Counted from the first letter of the stretch, positions 9,266-23,805 are shown. The stretch: 64,000 nucleotides of DNA from Akkermansia massiliensis (GCF_023516715.1 NZ_JAMGSI010000002.1:124001-188000); one strand, 5' to 3'. The notes: generated by a model from the letters alone, not told the origin. Made by a program: numbers and translations.

Positions 9266-10333
9266 CTATCTCGGCCTCCGTGCGCCATCCTGTTCCTGCG
9301 TTCCTTCCGCAAAACGTGAGGAACTCCGGAAAAAAGCCGGGACGGACACTCCCGGCAACCGTGCCGCCAGGGAGCGGAAATCCTCTTCACGCATCACGTT
9401 CCCCGCCGTCGCCAGGGCATCCGCCAGCGCCGCGGAAGGCGCCTGCACGCTCACCTGCCTGCCCTCCGTCATGCCCAGCCCCGTGCGGGGGTCCAGCACA
9501 TGGGAATACTCCGCACCGCCGATCTTCGCCATCTGGCGGGCGCTCCCGGAGGTGGAGACGGCGGCATGGCTCAACAGCAGCACCGTATTCTTCCCATTAC
9601 CTTCATCCACCAGCAGCCGCCATCCCCGCTCCCCCGGTGGGGGGGCGCCGGCCATAACGTCGCTGGTGCTGTCAATAAAGAAGGAACGGATTCCTCTTTT
9701 TCTCAAAATCTCCGCCATCCGGTCCACGGCAAACCCCTTGCCCATGCCTCCCAGGTCCACCCTCATTCCGGGAACCGTTTTGACCGCGGCCCCCTTGCCA
9801 ACGTACAGCTTTTCCCATCCGGACGCCCGGCGCGCACGTTCCAGTTCCCCGCCGGACGGGAGAACGCCGTGGCGGCGGCTCTTCTTCCACAGGCGGATAC
9901 AGGGACCGAGCGTGGGGTCAAAGGCGCCCTTTGTCAGCCGGGCATAATCCAGGGCCAGCAGAAGAGCCTTTTCCAGCTCCAGGGAAACGGGGACGGAAAC
10001 GCCGTTTTCCGCGGCATTCAACCGGGCCAGACCGCTCCCCGCATCCATGGCGGACATCACCTTCTCCCAGCGGACGGCGCAGGCAAGAGACTCCATGCAG
10101 GCCTTCTCCGTCTGCGCCGCATCCATCCCGTGCCCGGGATAGGCGCGCACCGTAAACACCGTTCCCATGGCCGTACCCCGCACCGTTACCCTTCCATCCG
10201 GAGCATGAACGCAGGAAAGCGGCTCCGGCGGGGCGGAAGCCGTTTCCCTCTCCTGCCCCCGGCTTGTCCCCGCAGCAGCCAGCAGGCAGGAACAGCACGC
10301 AGAAACAACGGCCAGCCGGAAAAAAGAACTCAT
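9266..10333 (-). CDS. apbE: ApbE-type FAD:protein FMN transferase, probable lipoprotein
   Basis: Protein of 355 residues that attaches FMN to threonines of flavoproteins such as Na+-translocating NQR or RNF subunits. It shows KGAFDPTLGPCIRLW, VDLGGMGKGFAVDRMAEIL, a metal-site-like DSTSDVMAG, HVLDPRTG and SVQAPSAALADALATA, the ordered family motifs. The N-terminus (MSSFFRLAVVSACCSC) has a VSAC lipobox, so outer-membrane or periplasmic lipoprotein anchoring is likely. Start 10333 is preferred for the lipobox; ATG 10351 is also possible. NQR/RNF targets are not in the window. Confidence 0.88.
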   Translation of the reverse strand: MSSFFRLAVVSACCSCLLAAAGTSRGQERETASAPPEPLSCVHAPDGRVTVRGTAMGTVFTVRAYPGHGMDAAQTEKACMESLACAVRWEKVMSAMDAGSGLARLNAAENGVSVPVSLELEKALLLALDYARLTKGAFDPTLGPCIRLWKKSRRHGVLPSGGELERARRASGWEKLYVGKGAAVKTVPGMRVDLGGMGKGFAVDRMAEILRKRGIRSFFIDSTSDVMAGAPPPGERGWRLLVDEGNGKNTVLLLSHAAVSTSGSARQMAKIGGAEYSHVLDPRTGLGMTEGRQVSVQAPSAALADALATAGNVMREEDFRSLAARLPGVSVPAFFRSSSRFAEGTQEQDGARRPR

Positions 10334-10489
10334 GCGCACCTGCGGGATCATGTTCCAAAACCTACTCCGCACAAACAAACAGGAGCAAGGACCGAGTGCG
10401 CCATGGAGACGCCGTCATCCCATCCGCTGACAAAACCGGGATGACGTTATTTCATTTGAAGCTGGCGCACGCCCCCCTTTTCATGATAA

Positions 10490-13909
<3,420 letters not shown>

Positions 13910-14147
13910 GCCAGAATGCTCTCCTTCTTCTCCCATGAACAAAGGCACTCCGGCAAAGGCCGTTCCCTGCAACGCCAGAGGAGCTCATGCAGTTCTCTCA
14001 TTTTCTCCGCCCTGGCGAGCGTTTCCGCCGACCTTAACAAGCTCCGCTTCCGGGCGCCGGACGGCTTTCCTCTGAAACCGGACGGATTACGCCATCCTAG
14101 GCAGGAACAGCCTCCATGCGGCTTTCCCCATCACAATCATGCGCGCA

Positions 14148-14171
14148 GCCGCAGTGCTTCCCGCACTGCGG
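14148..14171. terminator. perfect hairpin downstream of dapL
   Basis: GCCGCAGTGC-TTCC-GCACTGCGGC is a 10-bp perfect stem; read on the minus strand the loop is GGAA (a GNRA tetraloop). It lies 30 bp beyond the dapL stop. No U-run follows, so it may stabilise or end the minus transcript. The rest of 13910-14200 shows no supported gene. Confidence 0.4.
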
Positions 14172-14200
14172 CCTGACAAAATCTGCCTGGGAACGCCTCC

Positions 14201-15442
14201 TTATCTGGCAAACAGGGCATGGATGCGGCGGCAGACCTCATCCACGTTCTCCCGTGAATTGAATGCGGAAATGCGGAAGAACCCTTCCCCCCTGGAACCA
14301 AAGCCGGAACCGGGCGTAATGACCACATTCGCCTCATACAGCATCTTGTCAAACATCTGCCAGCTATCCAGGCCGTCCGGACACTGCACCCAGACATACG
14401 GGGCGTTTTCCCCTCCCCACACGCGCATGCCCGCCTGGCGGCAGGCATTCAGCAGCAGCGCGGCATTCCCCAGGTAATGGCTGATCAGCACGGCGGTCTG
14501 CGCCATGCCTTCCAGCGTAAACAGGGCCGCGGCTCCCCGCTGGACGATGTAGGAAGCTCCGTTGAACTTCGTGCTGGTGCGGCGGCTCCACAGCTGGCTG
14601 ATGAGAACCTTGTTCCCCCCGGAATCATGGCCGTGCAGCTCCTTGGGAATCACCACGTAGCCGCAGCGCACCCCCGTGAAGCCCCCCTGCTTGGAAAAGG
14701 AGCGGAACTCAATGGCGCAATCCCGCGCGCCGGGAATTTCAAAAATGGACTTGGGAACGGCGGAATCCTGTATAAATGCCTCATACGCGGAATCGTACAA
14801 AATAATGGCGTGGTTCGCCCGGGCATACTCCACCCATTTCAGCAATTCATTCCGGGAAGCCACGGCCCCGGTAGGGTTGTTCGGGAAGCACAGGTAAATC
14901 AAATCCACATGCTCATCCGGCAATTGCGGCACAAAATTGTTCTCCGGCGTGCAGGGGAGGTACACCAGTCCCTCATACGAACCGTCCGCGCTGGAATCCC
15001 CGGTATTCCCGGCCATCACATTGGTATCCACATACACGGGATAAACCGGGTCCGGCACGGCGATCCTGTTGCCCGGCCCGAAAATGTCCAGAATATTGCC
15101 CGTATCGCACTTGGCGCCGTCAGACACGTAAATCTCATCCACTTCCACATGCACGCCGTGGACCTGGTAGGCCTTTTTGGCGATAGCCTCCCTCAGCCAG
15201 AAATAGCCCTGCTCCGGACCGTAGCCGTGAAAGCGCTCATGGGTGGACAAATCGTCCACCGCCTCGTGCATGGCTTCAATGGCCGCCATGGGCAGCGGTT
15301 CCGTCACGTCTCCGATGCCGCAGCGGATCAGCCTTTTGGCCGCCTCCGGATGGGACTCAGCAAACGCATTCACGCGGCGCCCTATTTCCGGGAACAAATA
15401 TCCCGCCTGCAGCTTGAGGAAGTTATCGTTAATATTAGGCAT
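14201..15442 (-). CDS. dapL: LL-diaminopimelate aminotransferase
   Basis: PLP-dependent class I/II aminotransferase of 413 residues. It converts tetrahydrodipicolinate directly to LL-diaminopimelate for lysine and peptidoglycan, the route used by Chlamydiae and Verrucomicrobia. It opens with [20 protein letters not shown], typical of DapL, and has [34 protein letters not shown] and the PLP-lysine block [17 protein letters not shown] (Lys251). Start 15442 is set by the conserved N-terminus; the frame is open to 15541 without similarity. It lies alone on the minus strand, 142 bp after the AlkD-like gene. Confidence 0.95.
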   Translation of the reverse strand: MPNINDNFLKLQAGYLFPEIGRRVNAFAESHPEAAKRLIRCGIGDVTEPLPMAAIEAMHEAVDDLSTHERFHGYGPEQGYFWLREAIAKKAYQVHGVHVEVDEIYVSDGAKCDTGNILDIFGPGNRIAVPDPVYPVYVDTNVMAGNTGDSSADGSYEGLVYLPCTPENNFVPQLPDEHVDLIYLCFPNNPTGAVASRNELLKWVEYARANHAIILYDSAYEAFIQDSAVPKSIFEIPGARDCAIEFRSFSKQGGFTGVRCGYVVIPKELHGHDSGGNKVLISQLWSRRTSTKFNGASYIVQRGAAALFTLEGMAQTAVLISHYLGNAALLLNACRQAGMRVWGGENAPYVWVQCPDGLDSWQMFDKMLYEANVVITPGSGFGSRGEGFFRISAFNSRENVDEVCRRIHALFAR

Positions 15443-15584
15443 GGTTTTAATAGTAAGTGTCTCATTCCATACCCTCCACGGGAAGGAATCAAGGCCCCGT
15501 TCCGGCATGGCTCCCCTCCGTGCGTCACTATCTCCGCACACCCCTTTTCCTGCGGTTCCCTCCGCGCGGACAGGGAGCCGCTGC

Positions 15585-16289
15585 CTATTTGCGTTTCATG
15601 CTCCGCATCAAACTCTTGTCTTCCCGGCTAACACGCAGGGATTCAATAATTTTTTGCAAGGCCCTGTTGTAAGTGAAATCGGACAGGGACGAATTCCTCA
15701 AATACTCCAGCGTCAATGCCGGGAACTTCACGTAACAGACGGAAACCGCCCAGGCCACCGCCATGCCCACGTAATAATCCTCATGCCGCACGCCATCCAG
15801 CAGGGCCAGCACCTGCTCCACGTAATCCTCCGTAATGAAATGGGCCAGCATCATCACCACGGCAAAGCGGACATCATAGACCCGTGCGGACGTTAAATAC
15901 GGCTGGATGAACTCCCAGACCAGGGCAGGATGCTTTTTACAAAACTTCAGGCTGGTGCAGAAAGTATCGCAGACAGCCCAGTTATCCATGCGGGGCACGA
16001 AGCGCGCGACCTGTTCCAGGCGCTCTTCCGGCTCCATGCGCGCCAGCGCTATCAGCATGCCGTCCAGCATCACTTCCTCCGCATACGGGTCAACGGCTGG
16101 ATTTTCCAGCAGCTCCCGCCAATTCCCCCCCGCCACCTCGCGGGCAAGGTTCCGGAGAACGGGGAGGCGAACGCCCAGCAGACGGTTGACGCCGGGAATC
16201 AGGGAAGCGGAGAACTTCTGAAACTCCGGTTCCGCCAACGCCTCAATCCTTTCCCTCAACTGCCGCCTGCTCTCAATCATGGGCGCCAT
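15585..16289 (-). CDS. AlkD-like DNA alkylation repair protein
   Basis: All-helical HEAT-like repeat protein of 234 residues of the DNA alkylation repair (AlkC/AlkD) group. It shows [13 protein letters not shown] near the N-terminus, [10 protein letters not shown] with Trp104 and Asp108 in the same spacing as the catalytic Trp109/Asp113 of Bacillus AlkD, and the [10 protein letters not shown] helix carrying the conserved Arg. It would excise N3- or N7-alkylpurines, acting on its own. Starts at 16289 and 16280 are equally plausible. Some relatives of this compact group are uncharacterised, so activity is inferred. Confidence 0.8.
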   Translation of the reverse strand: MAPMIESRRQLRERIEALAEPEFQKFSASLIPGVNRLLGVRLPVLRNLAREVAGGNWRELLENPAVDPYAEEVMLDGMLIALARMEPEERLEQVARFVPRMDNWAVCDTFCTSLKFCKKHPALVWEFIQPYLTSARVYDVRFAVVMMLAHFITEDYVEQVLALLDGVRHEDYYVGMAVAWAVSVCYVKFPALTLEYLRNSSLSDFTYNRALQKIIESLRVSREDKSLMRSMKRK

Positions 16290-16454
16290 CCTACATGGAG
16301 GCTATGCGCCGCACAAGGGGGAATTCCCGTATGAGAGGCTGCGGAACCCATGCGGAATCCCCCTTGGAAGGCCCTTCCGGAGACGCGCCTAAAAAGGAAT
16401 TGGCGGCTTCCCGTCTTCTGTGGTAGCCTGCGGACAGGCAGCAAGCCGTCCCCT

Positions 16455-17111
16455 ATGCCCTCCAGCCTTCAACAATTCAAATGTCCCGGATGCGGCACTC
16501 CCTTTTCCGCGGCGGATGTGGACAACCGCCGGGACACGGTCACCTGCAGCAGCTGCGGACTTTCCACCCCCTGGACGTCCCTGGTCCGGGAGCATGAATT
16601 CCATGATGTGCCTGCGGCCCCTTCCAGGCATCTGACGGTAACATCCGCCCATGGAAAAGTCACGCTCACCTACAGGCATTCCTTTACCAAAATACTTCTT
16701 TACACGGGACTGGCCGTGGTTTGGGGCATCATCACCCTGGTGCTCGTCCTCCTGTCCTTCGGGCCGGGGAAAACGGACTTCGCGCTGCCCGTCTTCACCA
16801 CCTTCTTTGCCGTCACGGAAGCCTTCATCATCTTCCTCTGCGTTGACATGATGCTGGGAAAAGCCGTTCTCCGGGTGGAACCGGGTAAAGCGTCTCTTTT
16901 CCGGGGCATTGGTCCGGTGGGGAGCACATGGGATTTTCTCCTTCCCGCGCAGGCCCCGATCATGATGGAGCGCAAGGGAGGGGAAAAGACGGACTATTGC
17001 CGCATCTCCGTGCCCCAGCCTTCCGGAAGGCCGTTTTACTTTTCCGGCGGCATTTCAGACCCGGAGACTCTTGAATACATCGCCGCCGTTCTGCGTCAGT
17101 TTCGCGCTTGA
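16455..17111 (+). CDS. zinc-ribbon plus two-helix membrane protein (paralog A)
   Basis: Protein of 218 residues with an N-terminal CPGC...CSSC zinc ribbon (Cys10, 13, 31, 34), a variable linker, two membrane helices (about 79-101 and 108-132) and a C-terminal domain of about 85 residues with PSGRPFYFSGGI near the end. It is clearly paralogous to the minus-strand gene at 20849-21511: same domain order, same spacing, and the same ending pattern (YIAAVLRQ and YVAALLRQ). I do not recognise a named family. ATG 16455 is chosen because the ribbon starts right after it. Confidence 0.7.
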   Translation: MPSSLQQFKCPGCGTPFSAADVDNRRDTVTCSSCGLSTPWTSLVREHEFHDVPAAPSRHLTVTSAHGKVTLTYRHSFTKILLYTGLAVVWGIITLVLVLLSFGPGKTDFALPVFTTFFAVTEAFIIFLCVDMMLGKAVLRVEPGKASLFRGIGPVGSTWDFLLPAQAPIMMERKGGEKTDYCRISVPQPSGRPFYFSGGISDPETLEYIAAVLRQFRA

Positions 17112-17134
17112 ACCCGGAATTTTCACGGTCATGA

Positions 17135-18490
<1,356 letters not shown>

Positions 18491-18518
18491 TCAAAAATGT
18501 TTTGTTTAACTGCAAAGA

Positions 18519-18887
18519 ATGCTCTGGAGACGCCGCTATTACCATCGTTTTACCTTGGCGGAGCTTGAAATCCGCCGGGAGAAACGTGCCCTGATCGTCC
18601 AGAGGGCTCTCCGCCTCTTTGCCATCGTCCTGGCCTTGTGCCTGACCATGCTGCTTTCCCTGGTGTGTTTCAAGCCATGGAAGGACCTGCGCTCTCTGGA
18701 GCATGAACGTTCCTTCCTCCAGGCGCATCTGGAAAAATCCAGGGAGCAGATGGAACAGGCTAAAAACGAATTCATCTGGATTTCCCAGGACCCCCATTAT
18801 TTTGAAATGATCGCTCGGGACAAGGGCAATCTGGCCCTTCCCGGTGAACATATCCTCCGCATCGCGGAACCCAAGCGCCTGAAATAA
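18519..18887 (+). CDS. FtsB/DivIC-like septum formation initiator
   Basis: Bitopic inner-membrane protein of 122 residues. A basic cytoplasmic start (WRRRYYHRFTLAELEIRREKR) is followed by one membrane helix at about 33-51 and a coiled coil at about 52-90 (LRSLEHERSFLQAHLEKSRE). A short C-terminal region, ISQDPHYFEMIARDKGNL, resembles the conserved 'dpeyiEriAReklgm' of FtsB/DivIC. It would join the FtsL/FtsQ division complex. Its cytoplasmic tail is longer than in E. coli FtsB. Co-transcribed with eno and closed by a terminator that overlaps the stop codon. Confidence 0.85.
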   Translation: MLWRRRYYHRFTLAELEIRREKRALIVQRALRLFAIVLALCLTMLLSLVCFKPWKDLRSLEHERSFLQAHLEKSREQMEQAKNEFIWISQDPHYFEMIARDKGNLALPGEHILRIAEPKRLK

Positions 18888-18898
18888 GGCGCTTTTTT
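18873..18898 (+). terminator. intrinsic terminator of eno-ftsB
   Basis: AAGCGCCT-GAAATA-AGGCGCTT with a T-run to 18898. The left arm lies inside the last codons of the ftsB-like gene, so terminator and coding sequence overlap. Confidence 0.8.
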
Positions 18899-18902
18899 AA
18901 CG

Positions 18903-18932
18903 AAAAAACGGGACCATGAAAACCATGTCCCG
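18903..18932 (-). terminator. intrinsic terminator for the sulfatase transcript
   Basis: On the minus strand CGGGACATG and CATGGTCCCG pair with one bulge around GTTTT, followed by six Ts (the A-run at 18903-18908). It stands back to back with the plus-strand terminator at 18873. It lies about 215 bp beyond the sulfatase stop; that gap has no supported gene. Confidence 0.65.
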
Positions 18933-19147
18933 TACCGGTCAACGGAACGTTCCAGTCCAAACCAGGGCGTTTGATCCCACCCGGCCTCCATCCAGCCCGG
19001 TTATCCGCAGCGGGATAGGGGCAGCCACGGGAATGGCAACCATGCCGCGCGGCGGAAAGGGACGGTTCCGCATCCCCGCTACCCTGCCGGCAGGCGCCGC
19101 TGCGTATTGACCGCAGCGCAGGGCCCCCGGCGAGACCCAATGCGGCC

Positions 19148-20545
19148 TCATTCAGGCTGTTTGTCCGGGGTGGCCTTGTCGTACTCCCTCATCAGCTTGG
19201 CGGACCAGCTGATGCTGTCCGGGAAACGGCACGCGGGCGTCGTGGTCAGGTACGTTCCCAGCTTCCTGGCCAGGGAATCCGCATCCTGGTGCCTGGAAAA
19301 ATATAAATCCTTCTGCTCCTGGGGGTCATCCGTAACGCTGTAAAACTGCGGAGCGCGGTCCGGCACCAGCAGGTACTTCATATCCCCGTCCAGCACGGCG
19401 GACGTATAATCCGTGCACCAGAACAACGTGCGCGGAACAGGCGTTCCCCTGTTCGCCACCAGCTCCAGAATATCCATGCCGTCCAGTTTCTTGGGGATTT
19501 GACGTCCGTTTGCCTTCAGCAGGGCCGGAAGCAGGTCCACGGTGGAAACGGGCTGCTTGCAGACGCTTCCGGGAATCAGCCGCTTGTCCGCCGGATACCT
19601 GATGATGAAAGGCACGCGTACGCCCCCCTCAAAATGCTGCCTCTTGGCACCCCGGAAAGGAGCGTTGCAGGAAGACGCTTCCGGAGCGCCGCCGTTGTCC
19701 GACAGGAACACGACAATCGTGTCCTTTTCCAGACCGTTCTTCTTCAAGGCATCCAGAATGCGGCCTATTCCCTTGTCCATCGCATACACCATGGCGCAAT
19801 AAATCCGGCGCTCCCTGTCCTGCACGTTCTTGAATTTGGCGATGTCCTCCGGTTTGGCTTCGTTGGGCCAATGGGGAGCATTGTAGGAAACGAACATGAA
19901 AAACGGCTTTTTATCCTTGTTGGACTCCTGGAGGAACTCAACCGCCCTGTCCGTAATATCGTCCGTCAGGTAGGTAATATCCGTCTTATCCGTAAAATTG
20001 GACACAATCATGGAGGGATTCAGGCCTTCAGCCTCCTTCTTCACGGGAAAATAAGACCGGGAACCTCCCAGGAACCCCCACCAGCGCGTGAAGCCGCGTT
20101 CCGGCGGCGTATACCCCTGCGTGTGGCCCAGATGCCACTTGCCGAACACCGCGCTCCGGTACCCGCAAGGCTTCAAATACTCCGGAATCAGCTTCTCCGT
20201 CTGGGGCAGCCCGTAATGGGACTCCGGAAGGTAATCCACCTGGATATTGGGATTCGTAGTAATGCCGTAGCGCTTCGGAAAACGGCCCGTCAGCAGCCCC
20301 ATGCGGGAGGGGGAGCACATCGGCGCCGTTACATACGCCCGGGAGCAGAACACGCCCTCCTTCGCCAGCCGGTCAAGGGAAGGCGTTTTAATCTGCCTGG
20401 ACCCCGTGCAGCCCAAATCCCCGTACCCCAGGTCGTCCGCCAGAATGACCACCATGTTCGGCGGAGTGGCCGGGCGGCTCTGCGCCCCCGCCGCCCCGCA
20501 AAGCAAACTGCACAGAATCAACAATAGATGCGCTTTCTTCATCAT
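19148..20545 (-). CDS. secreted Cys-type sulfatase
   Basis: Formylglycine-dependent sulfatase of 465 residues with a signal peptide (about 1-22, ending GAAGAQS). The metal-binding DDLGYGDLG (Asp37, Asp38) is followed by the maturation motif CSPSRMGLLTGR (Cys77), which the anaerobic or aerobic sulfatase-maturating enzyme would convert to formylglycine. Further blocks are FGKWHLGH, SYNAPHWP and FLSDNGG. It would remove sulfate esters from host glycans such as mucin O-glycans. Substrate class cannot be read from the sequence. No maturase is in the window. Starts at 20545 and 20542 are both possible. Confidence 0.92.
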   Translation of the reverse strand: MMKKAHLLLILCSLLCGAAGAQSRPATPPNMVVILADDLGYGDLGCTGSRQIKTPSLDRLAKEGVFCSRAYVTAPMCSPSRMGLLTGRFPKRYGITTNPNIQVDYLPESHYGLPQTEKLIPEYLKPCGYRSAVFGKWHLGHTQGYTPPERGFTRWWGFLGGSRSYFPVKKEAEGLNPSMIVSNFTDKTDITYLTDDITDRAVEFLQESNKDKKPFFMFVSYNAPHWPNEAKPEDIAKFKNVQDRERRIYCAMVYAMDKGIGRILDALKKNGLEKDTIVVFLSDNGGAPEASSCNAPFRGAKRQHFEGGVRVPFIIRYPADKRLIPGSVCKQPVSTVDLLPALLKANGRQIPKKLDGMDILELVANRGTPVPRTLFWCTDYTSAVLDGDMKYLLVPDRAPQFYSVTDDPQEQKDLYFSRHQDADSLARKLGTYLTTTPACRFPDSISWSAKLMREYDKATPDKQPE

Positions 20546-20848
20546 AGTTTAATTTACGCGGCTTGCCTTCCATATCAATCAAAATATTAATTCTGAAATT
20601 TCCGGGGCAATCCTGCAAGCGGCATCCATGACTCTTTAGCAACGAATTTGCTAAAAACAGGACGATTTGCCCATCCAATTATTTCCCGGAAATGGATACG
20701 AAGCCTTTCCTTCCGCGCCGCTCCCACGGACAGACGCCCCCCTGCTGCCGGAGAAACAGCTCCATCAAGGCGTTTCCAATCCGGCGGCAATAAAGGCCGG
20801 CTCCCCCTGTCATTCCTTCACCTTTCCTGGAATTCCGGAACAGCAGCC
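20546..20848. other. 303-bp intergenic region upstream of the sulfatase
   Basis: It is AT-rich near the sulfatase (20546-20670) and GC-richer beyond. It holds one clear palindrome at 20635-20655 (separate entry). No ORF with support was found. Confidence 0.6.
20635..20655. promoter_or_regulatory. operator-like palindrome upstream of the sulfatase
   Basis: TTTAGCAA-CGAAT-TTGCTAAA: perfect 8-bp arms around 5 bp, about 90 bp upstream of the sulfatase start. The length and spacing fit a dimeric repressor or activator site. No matching regulator is adjacent. Confidence 0.4.
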
Positions 20849-21511
20849 CTACCCTCTCATCTGCCGCAGAAGGGCCGCCACATACTGCTGGGCTTCCTTC
20901 TCCGCAATACCTGTACCGAACTCGAACGGCTTGCCGTCCGGTTGTTCCACTACAATCTTGTTCAGCACCTTATTATTCTGCTGTATATTACTCGCCTCAA
21001 TGGAAATGCGGGAATCCTTCGCCAGAAGAAACTGCTGGCGGCGGCCCAGGCTCCCAACCCCGCGGAACAGCTCTCCCGTTCCGGGCGACAGGGTCAGCGT
21101 CATACGGCCGAACAACACATAAACGGCGCCCAAAAACGTACCGAACCCGACCAGAACGAAAGGAATCAGGAACAATTGCCCGAATAAACTCTCATGGGCC
21201 ATTTTCCCCATCATCACAAATATGGCGGCGTATGTAATAGCATTCCAAATCAGTGCAAACAGCAACAGGAAAAATCCGGCTCCCTTGGGCTTCCTGTACG
21301 TTACTTCCAATCCCCGTGCCGTTTTTGTCACGCTCATGCGCCGGGGAATGGAATCAAGGATTTCCTCATCCCTTTCCTCCTGAACAAGCTCTGAAAACCT
21401 GCTTATCTTGTTGCAGGCGCGGCATAAAGCCATATCCGTGGCCATATTCACATCTTCCATCGCCAGCAACGCGCCGCACATCGGACACTTCAATTCAACA
21501 GGGGTAGTCAT
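20849..21511 (-). CDS. zinc-ribbon plus two-helix membrane protein (paralog B)
   Basis: Protein of 220 residues with an N-terminal CPMC...CRAC zinc ribbon (Cys9, 12, 30, 33), an acidic linker, two membrane helices (about 78-100 and 107-130) and a C-terminal cytoplasmic or periplasmic domain ending YVAALLRQMRG. It is a paralog of 16455-17111; the two share layout throughout but only moderate identity. Function is unknown. It stands alone on the minus strand. Confidence 0.7.
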   Translation of the reverse strand: MTTPVELKCPMCGALLAMEDVNMATDMALCRACNKISRFSELVQEERDEEILDSIPRRMSVTKTARGLEVTYRKPKGAGFFLLLFALIWNAITYAAIFVMMGKMAHESLFGQLFLIPFVLVGFGTFLGAVYVLFGRMTLTLSPGTGELFRGVGSLGRRQQFLLAKDSRISIEASNIQQNNKVLNKIVVEQPDGKPFEFGTGIAEKEAQQYVAALLRQMRG

Positions 21512-21691
21512 GCCCGGAATTCTAACAAACTTTTATGTTCAGAAAAGCATAAAAATCACAGCGTTACCGGTCTCTCCATCCTCCACAAAAATACCGTTTT
21601 TCCGGGAATAAGGGATAGACGGCTTTAAGTTGTCCGGAAAGGAAATTCCGTCTGCCTTGGGAAACTGCTGTCCTTAAGCGTTTGTCCTGCT

Positions 21692-22555
21692 TCACGGCTT
21701 TACCTTCTGCGCATCCCTAGGCATTCCCTTGTACAAAAATTCCGTGGCCGGAGTACGCCCCACCGTCCGGTTGATCAAGTCCGGGATTTCCTTGTCCGCA
21801 TAGCCCGCCATCCGGAGGTAGTTCTTTACCGCCCCGCTTTGACCCGGAAACAGGTTCACCAGCATTTCCACAAAATACTTCATTCTGGGAACGGAAATAT
21901 AATTTTTTAACCTTTTATTCCTGATATTGTTTACTGCCAGCTTGTTGAGAAAGACGTAATACTGGGGATTGACATTGCAAACGATATCACGTTTCTTGAG
22001 TTCTTCTTCCAAATACTTCCGGTTTAACGGAACGAACGATTTTTTCAGAGCCTCGTGCTTCTCCTCCAAATCCGGATCGTAACGGTTCCGGAACTGCGCA
22101 TAGATGGAAGCCGCATAAGTGGCCAGCAAGTCGGACAGCGTCTTGCCCCGGAGATGGAGGCGGCGCGCCATCGGAGAGGCGTCACGGCTCATCACGTAGA
22201 GGAAGGAAAACATGTCATGTTTGACGGCATGATCATTATTGTCAAAAATGCTCTCCGGCGTCGCCTTGTCGTAGTCGGCGGGATAAAGGGGAGTTTCCGC
22301 GATATAATAGAACAGCCAGAGCTGCAACGCCAGCTCCTCCCGCGTGATCTGCTTATTGCTAACAGAAGCGCATTGGCCCAGCACGGAGCGTGCCTCTGTA
22401 TAAAACTCCCCCAGCCGCCCTTGCGCCAGCTTCTCCCGCAAGCCGGACAGCTCCGCAGGGGGAGATTTAAACGGGTCCAGGCACACCGGGGAAGGCAGGG
22501 CATGTCCCAGCCCTACCATACAGCATAGCATGGCGAGAAAGGTAAACACTTTCAT
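21692..22555 (-). CDS. exported protein of unknown function
   Basis: Protein of 287 residues with a signal peptide (MKVFTFLAMLCCMVGLGHALP) and a mostly helical mature part rich in Tyr, Lys and Arg. I recognise no domain. ATG 22555 lies 4 bp after the stop of the upstream gene, so the two form an operon; an alternative ATG at 22579 would overlap it by 20 bp. Both genes are more AT-rich than most neighbours, which hints at acquisition. Confidence 0.6.
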   Translation of the reverse strand: MKVFTFLAMLCCMVGLGHALPSPVCLDPFKSPPAELSGLREKLAQGRLGEFYTEARSVLGQCASVSNKQITREELALQLWLFYYIAETPLYPADYDKATPESIFDNNDHAVKHDMFSFLYVMSRDASPMARRLHLRGKTLSDLLATYAASIYAQFRNRYDPDLEEKHEALKKSFVPLNRKYLEEELKKRDIVCNVNPQYYVFLNKLAVNNIRNKRLKNYISVPRMKYFVEMLVNLFPGQSGAVKNYLRMAGYADKEIPDLINRTVGRTPATEFLYKGMPRDAQKVKP

Positions 22556-22559
22556 TGGA

Positions 22560-23567
22560 TTATTTCCAAACATATTCATAATTCATTAGATGATAGCATA
22601 AATCATAGGATATGGCGCGACCGAATTTCCTGATGGCAATTTGGATTTCTTCAAATTCTCCATCCATTCCTTCGAATTTCACATACTCAACCTTGAACCT
22701 CTGCTCCACGGTTTCCACTTTGAGGATATCGTCACTGGTCGACTCTTTGCCGCCTTTCCCATCATGGACTTTCCAATCGCAAGTCCAAAACCATTCCTGC
22801 GGCAACTTAGCTCCATGTATGGCGTTATAATTTGCCATATATATCACCCGGTCAATGAATGAATTATTTTGTTCAATGCTCCTGGGGTCATCGCATCCAT
22901 GCTCCGTATGCGGGACGCCCAATTTTATTTCATGTTTTTGCGGATCGGGAGGAGGGGTCGGCATGACATAGGTCAATCCTCCATCGCGTTCAATCAGTTG
23001 GATATTTCCAAAATTCACCTCCGTAGGTTCCACCGTCAATTTAACATCAGCAGCCACAATAATGATATCGTGATCACTGGGAAGATCGGCCTTGACGGGA
23101 ACAACTGCCGTCAGCTTTGTCGGTACAAGAATCTCAAAGGCAATGGTTTTTTCCAGGCCTTCACTCGTGGTGACGGTGACTTCCACCTCTCCCTTCTTTT
23201 GTATTCTCTTATTCACCGTCAATGTAACCTCTTCGAGCCCCTCGGTTTTTTCGGGAAGAGAGGCAAGAGCTTCTCCTTTGGTAATCTTCCACTGCAACTG
23301 AGAAACATCCCCCTTGGGCTTTCCGGTCAAAGTCAACAAAACATCTTCCCCCATGCCGAGTTTTTTGCGCTCCTTGTCCGTCTTCTCATCCACATCCTTT
23401 CCCTGCTCTTTGGCAATATAGAAATCGGCAGAACACAACGTCGTTTCCGATTTTATTTCCAGCGCCTGTACTTCATCAGGAACATCTTCTCCGGCCTGGG
23501 CAAAAGCGCCAAACCAGTGGCCCATCAATATCAGGCCGATAGAACATATTTGAAATAGAGACAACAT
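22560..23567 (-). CDS. exported beta-rich protein of unknown function
   Basis: Protein of 335 residues starting with a hydrophobic signal (about 1-24, ending GAFAQA). Residues 60-160 look like Ig or bacterial surface (Big)-type strands (VTLTVNKRIQKKGEVEVTVT). The C-terminal half has several conserved-looking aromatic and acidic stretches (EHGCDDPRSIEQNNSFIDRV, WFWTCDWKVHDGKGG) but no family I can name. Its GC content is below the window average. It is the first gene of a two-gene unit with 21692-22555; the 239 bp upstream contain its likely promoter. Confidence 0.55.
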   Translation of the reverse strand: MLSLFQICSIGLILMGHWFGAFAQAGEDVPDEVQALEIKSETTLCSADFYIAKEQGKDVDEKTDKERKKLGMGEDVLLTLTGKPKGDVSQLQWKITKGEALASLPEKTEGLEEVTLTVNKRIQKKGEVEVTVTTSEGLEKTIAFEILVPTKLTAVVPVKADLPSDHDIIIVAADVKLTVEPTEVNFGNIQLIERDGGLTYVMPTPPPDPQKHEIKLGVPHTEHGCDDPRSIEQNNSFIDRVIYMANYNAIHGAKLPQEWFWTCDWKVHDGKGGKESTSDDILKVETVEQRFKVEYVKFEGMDGEFEEIQIAIRKFGRAISYDLCYHLMNYEYVWK

Positions 23568-23750
23568 GGTAAGGAGGGGAAGTTGGCATATCGTTGCCTT
23601 ATCCGGGTAATTTATTTATTTGAAGATGTAAAGAAAAAGTTGAAAATACTAATCGTACTCCATGAATTACCAAGCTATTTCCCCTCTTTTTCCCGGAACG
23701 CCATTCTCTTTTCCGCAAAAAACGGCGGCTTCCGCCATGCGGAGGACGCC

Positions 23751-23764
23751 GGAACGTTCCGGTT
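23751..23764. repeat. 14-bp perfect palindrome
   Basis: CCGGAACGTTCCGG lies 42 bp beyond the end of the GntR gene. It may be part of a 3' hairpin or a protein site; its position does not decide. Confidence 0.3.
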
Positions 23765-23805
23765 ACCGGACAAACTGCCGGTTCAAGCATCCCAACACCC
23801 GAATA

